A stretch of DNA of 64,000 nt. It comes from an uncultured Lachnospiraceae bacterium. Lineage in GTDB: Bacteria > Bacillota > Clostridia > Lachnospirales > Lachnospiraceae. Positions 44,580 through 53,055 of this stretch are shown here, in pieces. Within the stretch, counting starts at the first letter, position 1; each line of letters begins with the position of its first letter. The notes below the pieces were generated by a model, which made no database searches, had not been told where the DNA came from, and worked only from the letters and a program-made list of their open reading frames with translations. A program made the translations under genes and the position numbers. The stretch is taken from positions 1-64,000 of the forward strand of contig CAJUGJ010000016.1 in the NCBI GenBank assembly GCA_910586015.1, written 5' to 3'.

Positions 44580-46621
44580 AAATACAGATTTATAATGCTC
44601 TTGTAAATCGCCATACAGGAATTTGTAATCGTTATCACAAATACTGTTCACGTTTTGGGAAAAAGCATAAATTACGATCTTATGGATATTTAATTTATCT
44701 TAATATATCTTATTATGTATTTCAATGTAAGTATTTAGATGTTCCAGAAGATGCACAAGTTTATGAAGAAAAAAAGTTATTATATAGCTGTAGCGAATCA
44801 GAGTATGCAAATAATGCCCGATATAAGTTAGAAGAGTATATGAAACGAATCGCTGCATATGATATTATTTCTTTTGATATTTTTGATACCTTGATTTTTC
44901 GTCCGTTTTCTGAACCTACAGATATATTTTATTTCGTTGGAGCTCAACTAGGAATTTTAGATTTTAAAAATATTAGAATAATTCAAGAATATGAAGCCAG
45001 ACAAGAACAATTTCATTCTGCCCATCATTATGAAATAAATTTTTCAGATATCTGGAATCGCATTGAGAAAGAAGTAGGAATAGAAAAAACATATGGAATG
45101 ATGATAGAAAAGAAGATAGAAGAGAAGTTTTGTTATGCCAATCCGTTTATGTTAGAGCTTTTCTGTAGTTTGAAAAAAATGGGAAAGAAAATAATTATAA
45201 TTTCTGATATGTATTTTTCAAAATCCTTTTTAAAAAAAATATTAGAAAAAAATGGATATACTGGAATAACAGATATATATGTTTCTTCAGAATATGGTAT
45301 AAGTAAAGCAAATGGTAAATTATTTGAATTAATTAAAAAGGAATTTAAAAATTCGACTTCTATGGTTCATATAGGAGATAATAAAGTTAGTGATATAAAT
45401 ATGGCACAAAAATATGGATTTGATTCGTTATATTATCCAAATATTAATCAAATGGCAGCTGCCTTCCGAACTTATGACATGTCACCAATTATTGGTGGAG
45501 CATACCGAGCAATCGTAAATCAATATTTATATCAAGGATTATATACATATTCTATGGAGTATGAATATGGTTTTATTTATGGTGGGTTATTTGTACTTGG
45601 ATATTGCCAATTTATTCATAAATATTGTACAAGTCATAAAATAGACAAGATTTTGTTTTTATCCAGAGATGGAGATATTTTAAAACAAGTTTATGATCAG
45701 ATCTATCCAAATGAAAATACTTCTTATGTATATTGGTCGAGAGCAGCAGCTACTAAACTATTAGCACAATATAATCATTACGACTATTTTCGCAGATATT
45801 TATATCATAAAATAAATCAAAAAATTTCAATACAAAAGATTTTATGTTCTATGGAATTACAGGGATTAATAGAAAGTTTAAATGTTTATATAGATAAAGA
45901 TAGTTCTGGTAAGAAAACAAATATTATTTTAAATTTAGAAGATGAATTAACAGATAAAAATGTAGAAGCATTAAAACGTTTCTTACAGTTATATTTTAAT
46001 GAAATTATACAACAATATAAGGTTCAGAATAAAGCAGCAAGATTGTATTATACAAAAGAGCTTATTCATTGTAAACGGGCAGCAGCAGTTGATATTGGAT
46101 GGGCAGGAAGTGGAGCAATATCACTAGCATTTTTAGTTGAACGTATTTGGAACTTACCTTGTGAAATAGTAGGAATTATTGCTGGAACAAATACAATACA
46201 TAACAAAGAATCAGATGCCAGTGAAATCTTTTTACAATCTGGGAAATTGGTATCCTATTTATTTTCTCAATCGGATAATCGAGAAGTTATGAAAAAACAT
46301 AATCCAAATAAAAACTATAATGTATACTGGGAATTGCTTTTATCCTCTCCGACAAAACAATTTTTAGGTTTTGATTTGGATAATCAAAAAGTTATATTTC
46401 ACTTTGGAAAAGAAGAAACAAATCAGAAAGGTATTAAAGAAATTCAAAAAGGAATTTTAGATTTTATAAAAGAATATAGAAAACATTTCAACGATTTTCC
46501 ATTTATGTTAGATATCAGTGGAAGAGACGCATATGCAGCCATGCTTTTAGCTGCAAGTCATGGAGAAAAATATCTAAAATCGATTGCAAAAAAATTTTCA
46601 CTAGATATAGGGGTTAGTTAA
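44576..46621 (+). CDS. HAD-domain protein with LSRDG/DIGWAG module (COG5610-like)
   Basis: A 681-residue protein. Residues about 95-300 form a HAD domain: ISFDIFDTLIFRP with DxxDT, IIISDMYFSKSFLKKIL, and HIGDNKVSDINMAQKYG. Residues about 350-530 are the same module as in the GT2 fusion at 30880: KILFLSRDGDILKQV, YVYWSRAAATK and AAAVDIGWAGSGAIS. Proteins of this kind occur in capsule loci and are grouped as predicted HAD hydrolases. The double use of the module in one locus suggests two sequential or matched reactions. It is the last gene of the glycan locus. Confidence 0.8.
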   Translation: MKIQIYNALVNRHTGICNRYHKYCSRFGKKHKLRSYGYLIYLNISYYVFQCKYLDVPEDAQVYEEKKLLYSCSESEYANNARYKLEEYMKRIAAYDIISFDIFDTLIFRPFSEPTDIFYFVGAQLGILDFKNIRIIQEYEARQEQFHSAHHYEINFSDIWNRIEKEVGIEKTYGMMIEKKIEEKFCYANPFMLELFCSLKKMGKKIIIISDMYFSKSFLKKILEKNGYTGITDIYVSSEYGISKANGKLFELIKKEFKNSTSMVHIGDNKVSDINMAQKYGFDSLYYPNINQMAAAFRTYDMSPIIGGAYRAIVNQYLYQGLYTYSMEYEYGFIYGGLFVLGYCQFIHKYCTSHKIDKILFLSRDGDILKQVYDQIYPNENTSYVYWSRAAATKLLAQYNHYDYFRRYLYHKINQKISIQKILCSMELQGLIESLNVYIDKDSSGKKTNIILNLEDELTDKNVEALKRFLQLYFNEIIQQYKVQNKAARLYYTKELIHCKRAAAVDIGWAGSGAISLAFLVERIWNLPCEIVGIIAGTNTIHNKESDASEIFLQSGKLVSYLFSQSDNREVMKKHNPNKNYNVYWELLLSSPTKQFLGFDLDNQKVIFHFGKEETNQKGIKEIQKGILDFIKEYRKHFNDFPFMLDISGRDAYAAMLLAASHGEKYLKSIAKKFSLDIGVS

Positions 46622-46626
46622 CTAAC
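46613..46626. promoter_or_regulatory. 14-bp perfect palindrome at the end of the glycan locus
   Basis: GTTAGTTAACTAAC, overlapping the stop codon of the last glycan gene. TTAACTAAC recurs at 46729-46737 just ahead of the XRE regulator, so it is a candidate operator for it. Confidence 0.5.
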
Positions 46627-46715
46627 TATAAAGATTTTGACGGTTTTTAAACCAGACACATATTGCTCCTATATGTATTCAATAATTTTATAATAAAAGC
46701 TTAAAGGTTAACCAA

Positions 46716-46735
46716 TAGTTAAGAAATATTAACTA
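46716..46735. promoter_or_regulatory. Inverted repeat upstream of the XRE regulator
   Basis: TAGTTAA (46716-46722), six bases, TTAACTA (46729-46735). It shares the TTAACTA half site with the palindrome at 46613-46626. The position 68-87 bp before the ATG suits an operator or activator site. Confidence 0.5.
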
Positions 46736-46802
46736 ACACATTCTTTACTTACCTAAAATCTTCAGTATAATAAAAAATAATACAAATAAAAGGAGTAAAG
46801 AT

Positions 46803-47777
46803 ATGAAGGTAAGTACAGGAGATGTTATATATGCACTTCGAAAGGGTAGAGGACTAACACAAGAACAGCTTTCTGTTCAGATGAATGTTTCTACTGTAGC
46901 GGTGTCTAAGTGGGAAAATGAAATTTCGATGCCAGATATTTCAATGTTATGTAATTTAGCGGATTATTTTGAAGTGACAGTAGATGAATTATTAGGACGT
47001 AAAACAAAACAATTAGAGGAAGTGTGTGGATATAAAGAAGAGGAATTGTATTCTTATACAATTGCTGAAGATCTGATTACGTTATGTAATATAGCAAGAG
47101 AAAAGGGATTACTTGCAATAGAAGAACAGATAGAAAAATTAAAGAGTAAAGAGCCATTTTTACAGTTTGCCTGTACTTTTGCATTAAATTTGTGTCAGAC
47201 ATCTTTTGGAACTCCTGAACGAATTCGTTTGTTACTTTTACATTATGCTGCTAGTGAAAGATTTATAAAAAAGGAAACAGTTAGAAAAAGACCAGATTAT
47301 GAAATGATAGCAGAAGTGATCCCTGAAATTTTTTCTGGTGAAAATGTGGAATGTCTAAAAGAACTCATTGCTTCTTTTCTTGGTAAAGATCTACGAAACA
47401 GACTACTACAAGAAGGATTTTTGAAAGGAAAAGATAAAATGTTGAAAGAAGAAATTTTACAACAGATCAAAGAAAAAGATGCCTATTGTGAAGAAACAGA
47501 TTTATTTTTAGAATTAGAGAAAGAAGAGGATGTAACCATTCAACTACTTTTACGACAATTAAATAATACAGAAGTAACAAGTGTTTTGATTGGATCAAAT
47601 GGAGCAGTTGGAAAAAGGATTTTTGAAAATTTATCCCAACGATTAGCCTATTTTATTTATGAGGATATGAAACTATTCCAAGGAACAAAAGAAGAACTTT
47701 TAATAAATGAAAGACATGTACTAGAAGTTTATCATGCACTAAAGAGAAAGAATAAAGTGTTATTGGAAAATGAATAG
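46803..47777 (+). CDS. XRE-family transcriptional regulator with long C-terminal domain
   Basis: A 324-residue protein. Residues about 5-65 are a helix-turn-helix: LRKGRGLTQEQLSVQMNVST then VAVSKWENEISMPDISML and FEVTVDELLG. The remaining 250 residues are helical, charge-rich and of no family I recognise; they may sense a ligand or partner. AAAAGGAG lies upstream of the ATG, and two TTAACTAAC-containing repeats precede it, which fits autoregulation. It is separated from the glycan locus by 181 bp but could control it. Confidence 0.85.
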   Translation: MKVSTGDVIYALRKGRGLTQEQLSVQMNVSTVAVSKWENEISMPDISMLCNLADYFEVTVDELLGRKTKQLEEVCGYKEEELYSYTIAEDLITLCNIAREKGLLAIEEQIEKLKSKEPFLQFACTFALNLCQTSFGTPERIRLLLLHYAASERFIKKETVRKRPDYEMIAEVIPEIFSGENVECLKELIASFLGKDLRNRLLQEGFLKGKDKMLKEEILQQIKEKDAYCEETDLFLELEKEEDVTIQLLLRQLNNTEVTSVLIGSNGAVGKRIFENLSQRLAYFIYEDMKLFQGTKEELLINERHVLEVYHALKRKNKVLLENE

Positions 47778-47823
47778 TTTAAAGGCTGTCATAAAATTAT
47801 TGTTTTATGACAGCCTTTAAACT
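47776..47823. terminator. Bidirectional terminator between convergent genes
   Basis: A perfect 21-bp stem (47776-47796 with 47803-47823) and 6-nt loop, centred on GGCTGTCATAAAA. It overlaps the stop of the XRE gene and serves the antiporter gene on the other strand. Confidence 0.85.
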
Positions 47824-47836
47824 ATTGTTAGTTATT

Positions 47837-49429
47837 TTAATCATCTAAAATAACTAAAGTATCATCTGCTTTAATAATTACTTCTCCGCTTGGAAGAACT
47901 ACTTCATCCTTTCGTTTTACAAATACAATAACAGAATGTGGAAGGGATAATTCGGATATCTTTTTATTACACCATTCATGCCCTTTATCAATAGGTAATT
48001 CATACAATTCTACAGATTGTTCTTCTGTATATTTGGTCGTACTTAAAATAATCTCGTCTCCGTCTTCAATACAGGTATTTCCTTTGGGAATAATTTTGTT
48101 TCCTTTTCGAAAAATAACAGCAATTCGAACATCAGGAGGTAAAAGAATTGTTTTAATCTCCTGATTTGCCCAAGGATGTTGATTGGTTACTTGTGTCCGC
48201 AAAAAAGAAACTTTGGTTTCATTCGAATAGTCATTAAATGTTTTCATAACGTTTTCGCTATCATCAATCATCTGTAATTTTTTTGCAACCCAAGGCAGCA
48301 GTGTGCCCTGAATTCCTATTGACAGTAAGACAATACAAAAGGCAATATGAAAAACGTCATATTTTGTATATGCACTACTTACTCGTACCATAATAGCAAA
48401 TACAATAGACGTGGCACCTCGTAAGCCAGCCCAAGATACCATAAGCTGTTGTGATATTTTCGCACGAAAAGGTGACAGAATAAGAAAAACGGCTGCTGGA
48501 CGTGCAATAAAAGACAGAAATAAAAAAATTAAAATAGCAGGTCCAATGATAGTTTTCATCTGAGATGGGAATGCTAGTAATCCTAATAAAAAGAAAATAA
48601 ACATCTGCATCAGACCAGTAGCGCCATCAAAAAAGTGAACTAATGCTTTTTTATTTGGAATTTTTTGATTTCCTAGAACAATACCAACAATATAGGCACT
48701 TAAATAGCCATTTCCTCCTAAATAGGTAGGAAGAGCATAAGAAAGTAATGCTATTGCGACAAGAAAGATAGAATCAAAACCTTCATTGTCAAATTGAAAG
48801 CGAGTAAGTACAAAAAGTGCAATAAAAGAAACCAATATTCCAAATAATGCTCCAAAAAATACTTGTGAAAAGAGGGTTGATAGTATAGAAGTGATTTTAA
48901 CAGGATGACTTATCATGTCAAGAAGCAGAATTGTCATCATATATGCCCAAGGATCATTACTACCACTTTCTAGTTCTAACATAGAAGCTGTACCGTCTTT
49001 TAAGTTTAATTTTTTACTACGCAATAGAGAAAAGACAGAAGCTGCATCTGTAGAGCCTAAAACAGCTCCAATTAAAAGTCCCTCATATAATTGAATTTTT
49101 AAAATGAAATGACAGAAAAATCCCACAAAAAAGGCAGTTAGAATAACTCCTATAGAAGAAAGGAAAAGAGAACGTTTAGCAATTTTTTGGGCTTCCTTCC
49201 AGTTAGTTCCAAATCCGCCATAAAAGATAATAAAGATTAAAGCAATTGTACAGAACTGTTCTACAAATTTAAAATTTTCAAATTCAATATGAAATAATCC
49301 GTCAGAACCAAAGAACATTCCAAGTAAAATAAAAGCAAAAAGCATTGGAATTCCCACTTTTGTAGAAAGTTTGTTACATAAAATACAGGCAATAATAACA
49401 AAAGCCACAAGTAAAAGAGTAAAAGTCAA
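47837..49429 (-). CDS. CPA1-family cation/proton antiporter with RCK-C domain (NhaP2/CvrA type)
   Basis: A 530-residue membrane antiporter exchanging potassium or sodium for protons. The N-terminal 390 residues hold about 12-13 membrane segments starting LLLVAFVIIACILCNKLS. The ion site region is LGSTDAASVFSLLRSKKL with LELESGSNDPWAYM, the conserved ND pair of CPA1. From about 400 to the end are cytoplasmic RCK-C (TrkA-C) folds, with NKIIPKGNTCIEDGDEIIL and a last KADDTLVILDD strand. These domains usually bind a nucleotide or second messenger and gate transport. AAAGGGGG precedes the ATG. Confidence 0.92.
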   Translation of the reverse strand: MTFTLLLVAFVIIACILCNKLSTKVGIPMLFAFILLGMFFGSDGLFHIEFENFKFVEQFCTIALIFIIFYGGFGTNWKEAQKIAKRSLFLSSIGVILTAFFVGFFCHFILKIQLYEGLLIGAVLGSTDAASVFSLLRSKKLNLKDGTASMLELESGSNDPWAYMMTILLLDMISHPVKITSILSTLFSQVFFGALFGILVSFIALFVLTRFQFDNEGFDSIFLVAIALLSYALPTYLGGNGYLSAYIVGIVLGNQKIPNKKALVHFFDGATGLMQMFIFFLLGLLAFPSQMKTIIGPAILIFLFLSFIARPAAVFLILSPFRAKISQQLMVSWAGLRGATSIVFAIMVRVSSAYTKYDVFHIAFCIVLLSIGIQGTLLPWVAKKLQMIDDSENVMKTFNDYSNETKVSFLRTQVTNQHPWANQEIKTILLPPDVRIAVIFRKGNKIIPKGNTCIEDGDEIILSTTKYTEEQSVELYELPIDKGHEWCNKKISELSLPHSVIVFVKRKDEVVLPSGEVIIKADDTLVILDD

Positions 49430-49514
49430 ATAAAAATCCCCCTTTCTTATGATATCAGAATACCATTTTCTACTATCATACCATATTCTTAACCAAAAAG
49501 AAAAGGGAAAAATC

Positions 49515-50804
49515 TTATATTGTTTTTATTTGAAATAAACTTACACCATGCTCTGGAAGTGTTATAGTTAAATGATCGCTATTTTCTTTTATAGATTCTT
49601 TTGTCCAAAGTTCTGTTAATTGTTTACCAACAAATGTTTCCAACCCAAGTTCTTTTGCAGATACTTCAATGGTATGTTCTCCACTGAGATGAAAAAGTGC
49701 TAAATACGAACACTTTTGGGAACAATCATCTGCCCTCCAAATAGCAGTATATTCATCACGTCTGACTTGTCTTGCATTACGTGAAACAGTAAGAAGTTTT
49801 AAAACATCGTCATTAGTAATGAGAGAGAATGTCCAATCATCTAATTTAGTAAGTTCTGCACCTAACATCATTGGAGAACGGAATAGACACCAAAGAGTCA
49901 TCATCGTTTTTTGCTCTTCTTTGGTAAAGTTAGTATCTCGCTCTTTTCCAAAACCCTTTCCAAGTTTGCCAACAGGTAGCATATCGCAGTCAGGAAAACA
50001 ACCTTCACCAACATGATATTGCCAATGTTCACAGCGTTCAAACATCTGTAAAAGCAATTCCCATTTATCCCAGAAATCATCAGTAATTCTCCACATATTA
50101 GCATATGTTTCATATTGCCAAGCTTCACTTAATTTAGCAGGTCCGGGCGAAAGACTTAAAACGATTTCCCGTCCTGTGTTAACAATCGCATTATGTAATA
50201 GTTCAATTTCTTTTTTGGCAGATGGCATATCCATCCGACAGATATCATCGCACTTAATAAAATCTACTCCCCATGAAGCATAGAGTTTAAGAATAGAATT
50301 ATAATATTCTTGTGCACCAGAAACATCAGGGCGAATTCCATACATATCTGGATTCCAAGAACAAATAGAAGAAGGATCGGCAATCTCATTTGCAGTGTGT
50401 TTGCTTCCAAGAATAGGAAGATGTCTATGTGCAGCTTCTCTTGGAATTCCACGCATAATATGAATTCCAAATTTTAAACCAAGACGATGAATTTCTTCTG
50501 CTAATGGAGCGAACCCTTTCCCATTTTCTGAACAAGGAAAACGCTCTGGACATGGTAAAAGTCTTCCATATTCATCCATTGCCATTTTACTAAATGGGAT
50601 ATATTGATATTGATCTCTTTTGGAACCAGTACCATAGGCATACCATTGAATGTCAACTACAATATATTCCCACCCATGTTTTTTTAAATGTTCTGCCATA
50701 TAAATGGCATTATTTCTTACATCCATTTCAGTTACAGTAGTATCATAATAATCATAACTGTTCCAACCCATTGGTGGATTGATAGCAAACTTATTTTTAT
50801 CCAT
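49515..50804 (-). CDS. Alpha-galactosidase, glycoside hydrolase family 27
   Basis: Hydrolyses terminal alpha-galactose. The 429 residues have the GH27 start PPMGWNSYDYYDT, the barrel strands YIVVDIQWYAYG, the nucleophile strand DFIKCDDICR and the acid/base region WRITDDFWDKW, plus a C-terminal beta domain. No signal peptide, so it is cytoplasmic and acts on imported oligosaccharides. It lies 68 bp downstream of an AraC regulator on the same strand. Confidence 0.9.
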   Translation of the reverse strand: MDKNKFAINPPMGWNSYDYYDTTVTEMDVRNNAIYMAEHLKKHGWEYIVVDIQWYAYGTGSKRDQYQYIPFSKMAMDEYGRLLPCPERFPCSENGKGFAPLAEEIHRLGLKFGIHIMRGIPREAAHRHLPILGSKHTANEIADPSSICSWNPDMYGIRPDVSGAQEYYNSILKLYASWGVDFIKCDDICRMDMPSAKKEIELLHNAIVNTGREIVLSLSPGPAKLSEAWQYETYANMWRITDDFWDKWELLLQMFERCEHWQYHVGEGCFPDCDMLPVGKLGKGFGKERDTNFTKEEQKTMMTLWCLFRSPMMLGAELTKLDDWTFSLITNDDVLKLLTVSRNARQVRRDEYTAIWRADDCSQKCSYLALFHLSGEHTIEVSAKELGLETFVGKQLTELWTKESIKENSDHLTITLPEHGVSLFQIKTI

Positions 50805-50872
50805 AAATAAACCTCTCTTCTACCTTTTTAGCATATCATTTCTTTCTCATTATACTTCTATTTTTTAAAACT

Positions 50873-51679
50873 TCAAGAGTTTTTTACCCGAAATTCTTCC
50901 CTATATTGTGTAGGAGTAAGATGTTCATATTTTTTAAACTGTCGCATAAAATGTAGTTCATTTTCATAGCCACAAAAAAGTGCTAAAGATTGAATGGACA
51001 TATCTGTAGTACGAAGATAGAATCTGGCATTTTTAAGTCTCGCCTGAATAACTTCCTGCATACAAGAGACACCAAATAACTCTTTATATAGATGCTGAAA
51101 ATAAGAAGGACTCATATGAACTTGTTCTGCCATATGAGTGACTGTCCATTGCTTGTGTGGAGTATTAAGTAATTCCATTCGTAGTTTATTCATACACTGA
51201 TAGTATTTATGTGTGGCTTGAAAACTTGTAATAGAAGAAACCATAGAATCCAAGCTATATAGTAAAGAGCGCATTAAAGAATCCAAAATTTGTTCTTTCC
51301 AAATGTTCTTTCCTAACTTTTCCTGAACAATCATTCTAGTATATTCAGAGAGTAATCCACAAGAGGGAAGTACAATAGGAGTATCAAATGGAATAACAAA
51401 AGAATCAAAAAGCTTTTCTTCTTCCGTAATATCAAAATGAATCCAATCATCATTATACTTTGAATACTTACTACCATAATGGACATAAGAATATTTTTTA
51501 TATAATAAAACCGTATTCGGAACAATATCTTGTATTTGACCATTTTGTTCAAAAAAGGCCTTTGTCTTTATAATGAGAAGCATATAATCTGTTCCTCCAT
51601 TTGGACGTCTAATATCCAACGGAGTTTGATGCCTAGATTCATAGCCACAATTAAATATTTGTATCATTTGTTCCTCCAA
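50873..51679 (-). CDS. AraC-family transcriptional regulator
   Basis: A 268-residue regulator: an N-terminal cupin-like sensor (about 1-150) and a C-terminal double helix-turn-helix (about 165-265), with WTVTHMAEQVHMSPSYFQHL and the second motif IQSLALFCGYENELHFMRQF then KKYEHLTPTQYR. It is transcribed toward the alpha-galactosidase and away from the GH88 gene, so it probably senses a sugar and controls both. No effector can be named. Confidence 0.9.
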   Translation of the reverse strand: MEEQMIQIFNCGYESRHQTPLDIRRPNGGTDYMLLIIKTKAFFEQNGQIQDIVPNTVLLYKKYSYVHYGSKYSKYNDDWIHFDITEEEKLFDSFVIPFDTPIVLPSCGLLSEYTRMIVQEKLGKNIWKEQILDSLMRSLLYSLDSMVSSITSFQATHKYYQCMNKLRMELLNTPHKQWTVTHMAEQVHMSPSYFQHLYKELFGVSCMQEVIQARLKNARFYLRTTDMSIQSLALFCGYENELHFMRQFKKYEHLTPTQYREEFRVKNS

Positions 51680-51837
51680 TAGTTCATAACAAATTCAGCA
51701 GAAAAAATCAGTTATCTACAGTTTACGTAATTGTGATTTTTCTGTCAATAGAGTATCATATTAAAAAAACAGTGTTTTAACTTTTGATTCCATGTGCACA
51801 AAATTAAGGTATGATGAATTAAAAAAGAAAGGAAGAG

Positions 51838-52992
51838 ATGAAAATGGAAGAAAAGAAAGCAGAGTGGATTAGTAAAACGACAGAAAAGTTAAAAGAAAAA
51901 GTAGCATGGGTCAGTACTCGTTCTCAAAATAAAATTCCCTATACAACAGTGAATAAGGTTCATGATGATAAGAGTATTCCAAGTGCTTCACAAGATGATG
52001 GACTAAATTGGTGGTGTAATGGATTTTTTGGTGGAATGATGAGTTTAATGTATCATGAAACAAAGGAAGAACGTTACATAAATATTGTAAGAGGAATAGA
52101 AGAAAAGTTAGATACATGTTTTTCTAATTTCTATGGACTACATCATGATGTTGGTTTTATGTGGCTTCCAACGGCAGTTGCTGATTATCGTTTGACTGGT
52201 AATCTTGTTTCTAAAACAAGAGGGCTTCATGCAGCGTCCTTATTAGCAGGACGTTTTAATCCAGTTGGAAATTTTATACGTGCATGGAATGATCCAAAGC
52301 CAAAAGATAGTAGTAATAAAGGTTGGGCAATTATTGACTGTCTGCTTAATATTCCACTTTTATATTGGGCAAGCGAGGAAACGAATGACCCAAGATTTCG
52401 TCAGATTGCAATGCTCCATGCAGATACTGCAAGAAAGTATTTTGTACGACCAGACGGTTCTGTACGACATATTGTAGAATTTAATCCAGAAACCGGAGAG
52501 ATGATAAAGGATTATGCAGGACAAGGATATGCACTAGGATCGAGTTGGACAAGAGGACAGGCTTGGGGACTATATGGCTTTGTCATGAGTTATATTCATA
52601 CAAAGAAACAGGAATATCTTGATACAGCAAAACAAATTGCCCATTATTTTATTTCAAATATTCCAGAAGATGGATTGATTTTAGCAGACTTTAGACAGCC
52701 AAAAGAACCAGTATGGTATGATGACAGTGCAGCAGCTATAGCAGCGAGTGGTTTACTTGAACTATCAAAACAATGTAATAGTGTAGATGCAGAAATTTAT
52801 GAAATAGCTGCATTAAAACTTCTTATAGCATTAGATCAAAATCACTGTGATTATACAAAAGACAATGATGGAATTGTACAAAATTGTTCTGTAGCATATT
52901 ATGGTGAACATGAAATAAACTTAATCTATGCAGATTATTTCTTTTTAGAAGCAATTTTAAAACTAAAGGGAACCGATTTCTTTTTATGGTAG
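51838..52992 (+). CDS. Unsaturated uronyl hydrolase, glycoside hydrolase family 88
   Basis: Removes the unsaturated uronate left at chain ends by polysaccharide lyases. The 384 residues match family size and follow the alpha/alpha barrel pattern. Two catalytic Asp sites are visible: HHDVGFMWLPTAVADYRLTG and GWAIIDCLLNIPLLYWASEE. GSSWTRGQAWGLYGFVMSY and YDDSAAAIAASGLLEL are also diagnostic. There is no signal peptide. AAAGGAAG precedes the ATG. It is divergent from the AraC regulator and, with the alpha-galactosidase, forms a small host- or plant-glycan utilisation set. Confidence 0.9.
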   Translation: MKMEEKKAEWISKTTEKLKEKVAWVSTRSQNKIPYTTVNKVHDDKSIPSASQDDGLNWWCNGFFGGMMSLMYHETKEERYINIVRGIEEKLDTCFSNFYGLHHDVGFMWLPTAVADYRLTGNLVSKTRGLHAASLLAGRFNPVGNFIRAWNDPKPKDSSNKGWAIIDCLLNIPLLYWASEETNDPRFRQIAMLHADTARKYFVRPDGSVRHIVEFNPETGEMIKDYAGQGYALGSSWTRGQAWGLYGFVMSYIHTKKQEYLDTAKQIAHYFISNIPEDGLILADFRQPKEPVWYDDSAAAIAASGLLELSKQCNSVDAEIYEIAALKLLIALDQNHCDYTKDNDGIVQNCSVAYYGEHEINLIYADYFFLEAILKLKGTDFFLW

Positions 52993-52996
52993 TAAG

Positions 52997-53048
52997 TTAG
53001 GAGTTGATACAAAGTAAAATTTTTATACTATTTTGTATCAACTCCTAA
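52997..53048. terminator. Bidirectional terminator between convergent genes
   Basis: TTAGGAGTTGATACAAA (52997-53013) pairs perfectly with TTTGTATCAACTCCTAA (53032-53048). It shares the AGGAGTTG stem with the hairpins at 20872 and 26775. Confidence 0.85.
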
Positions 53049-53055
53049 TTATCTT

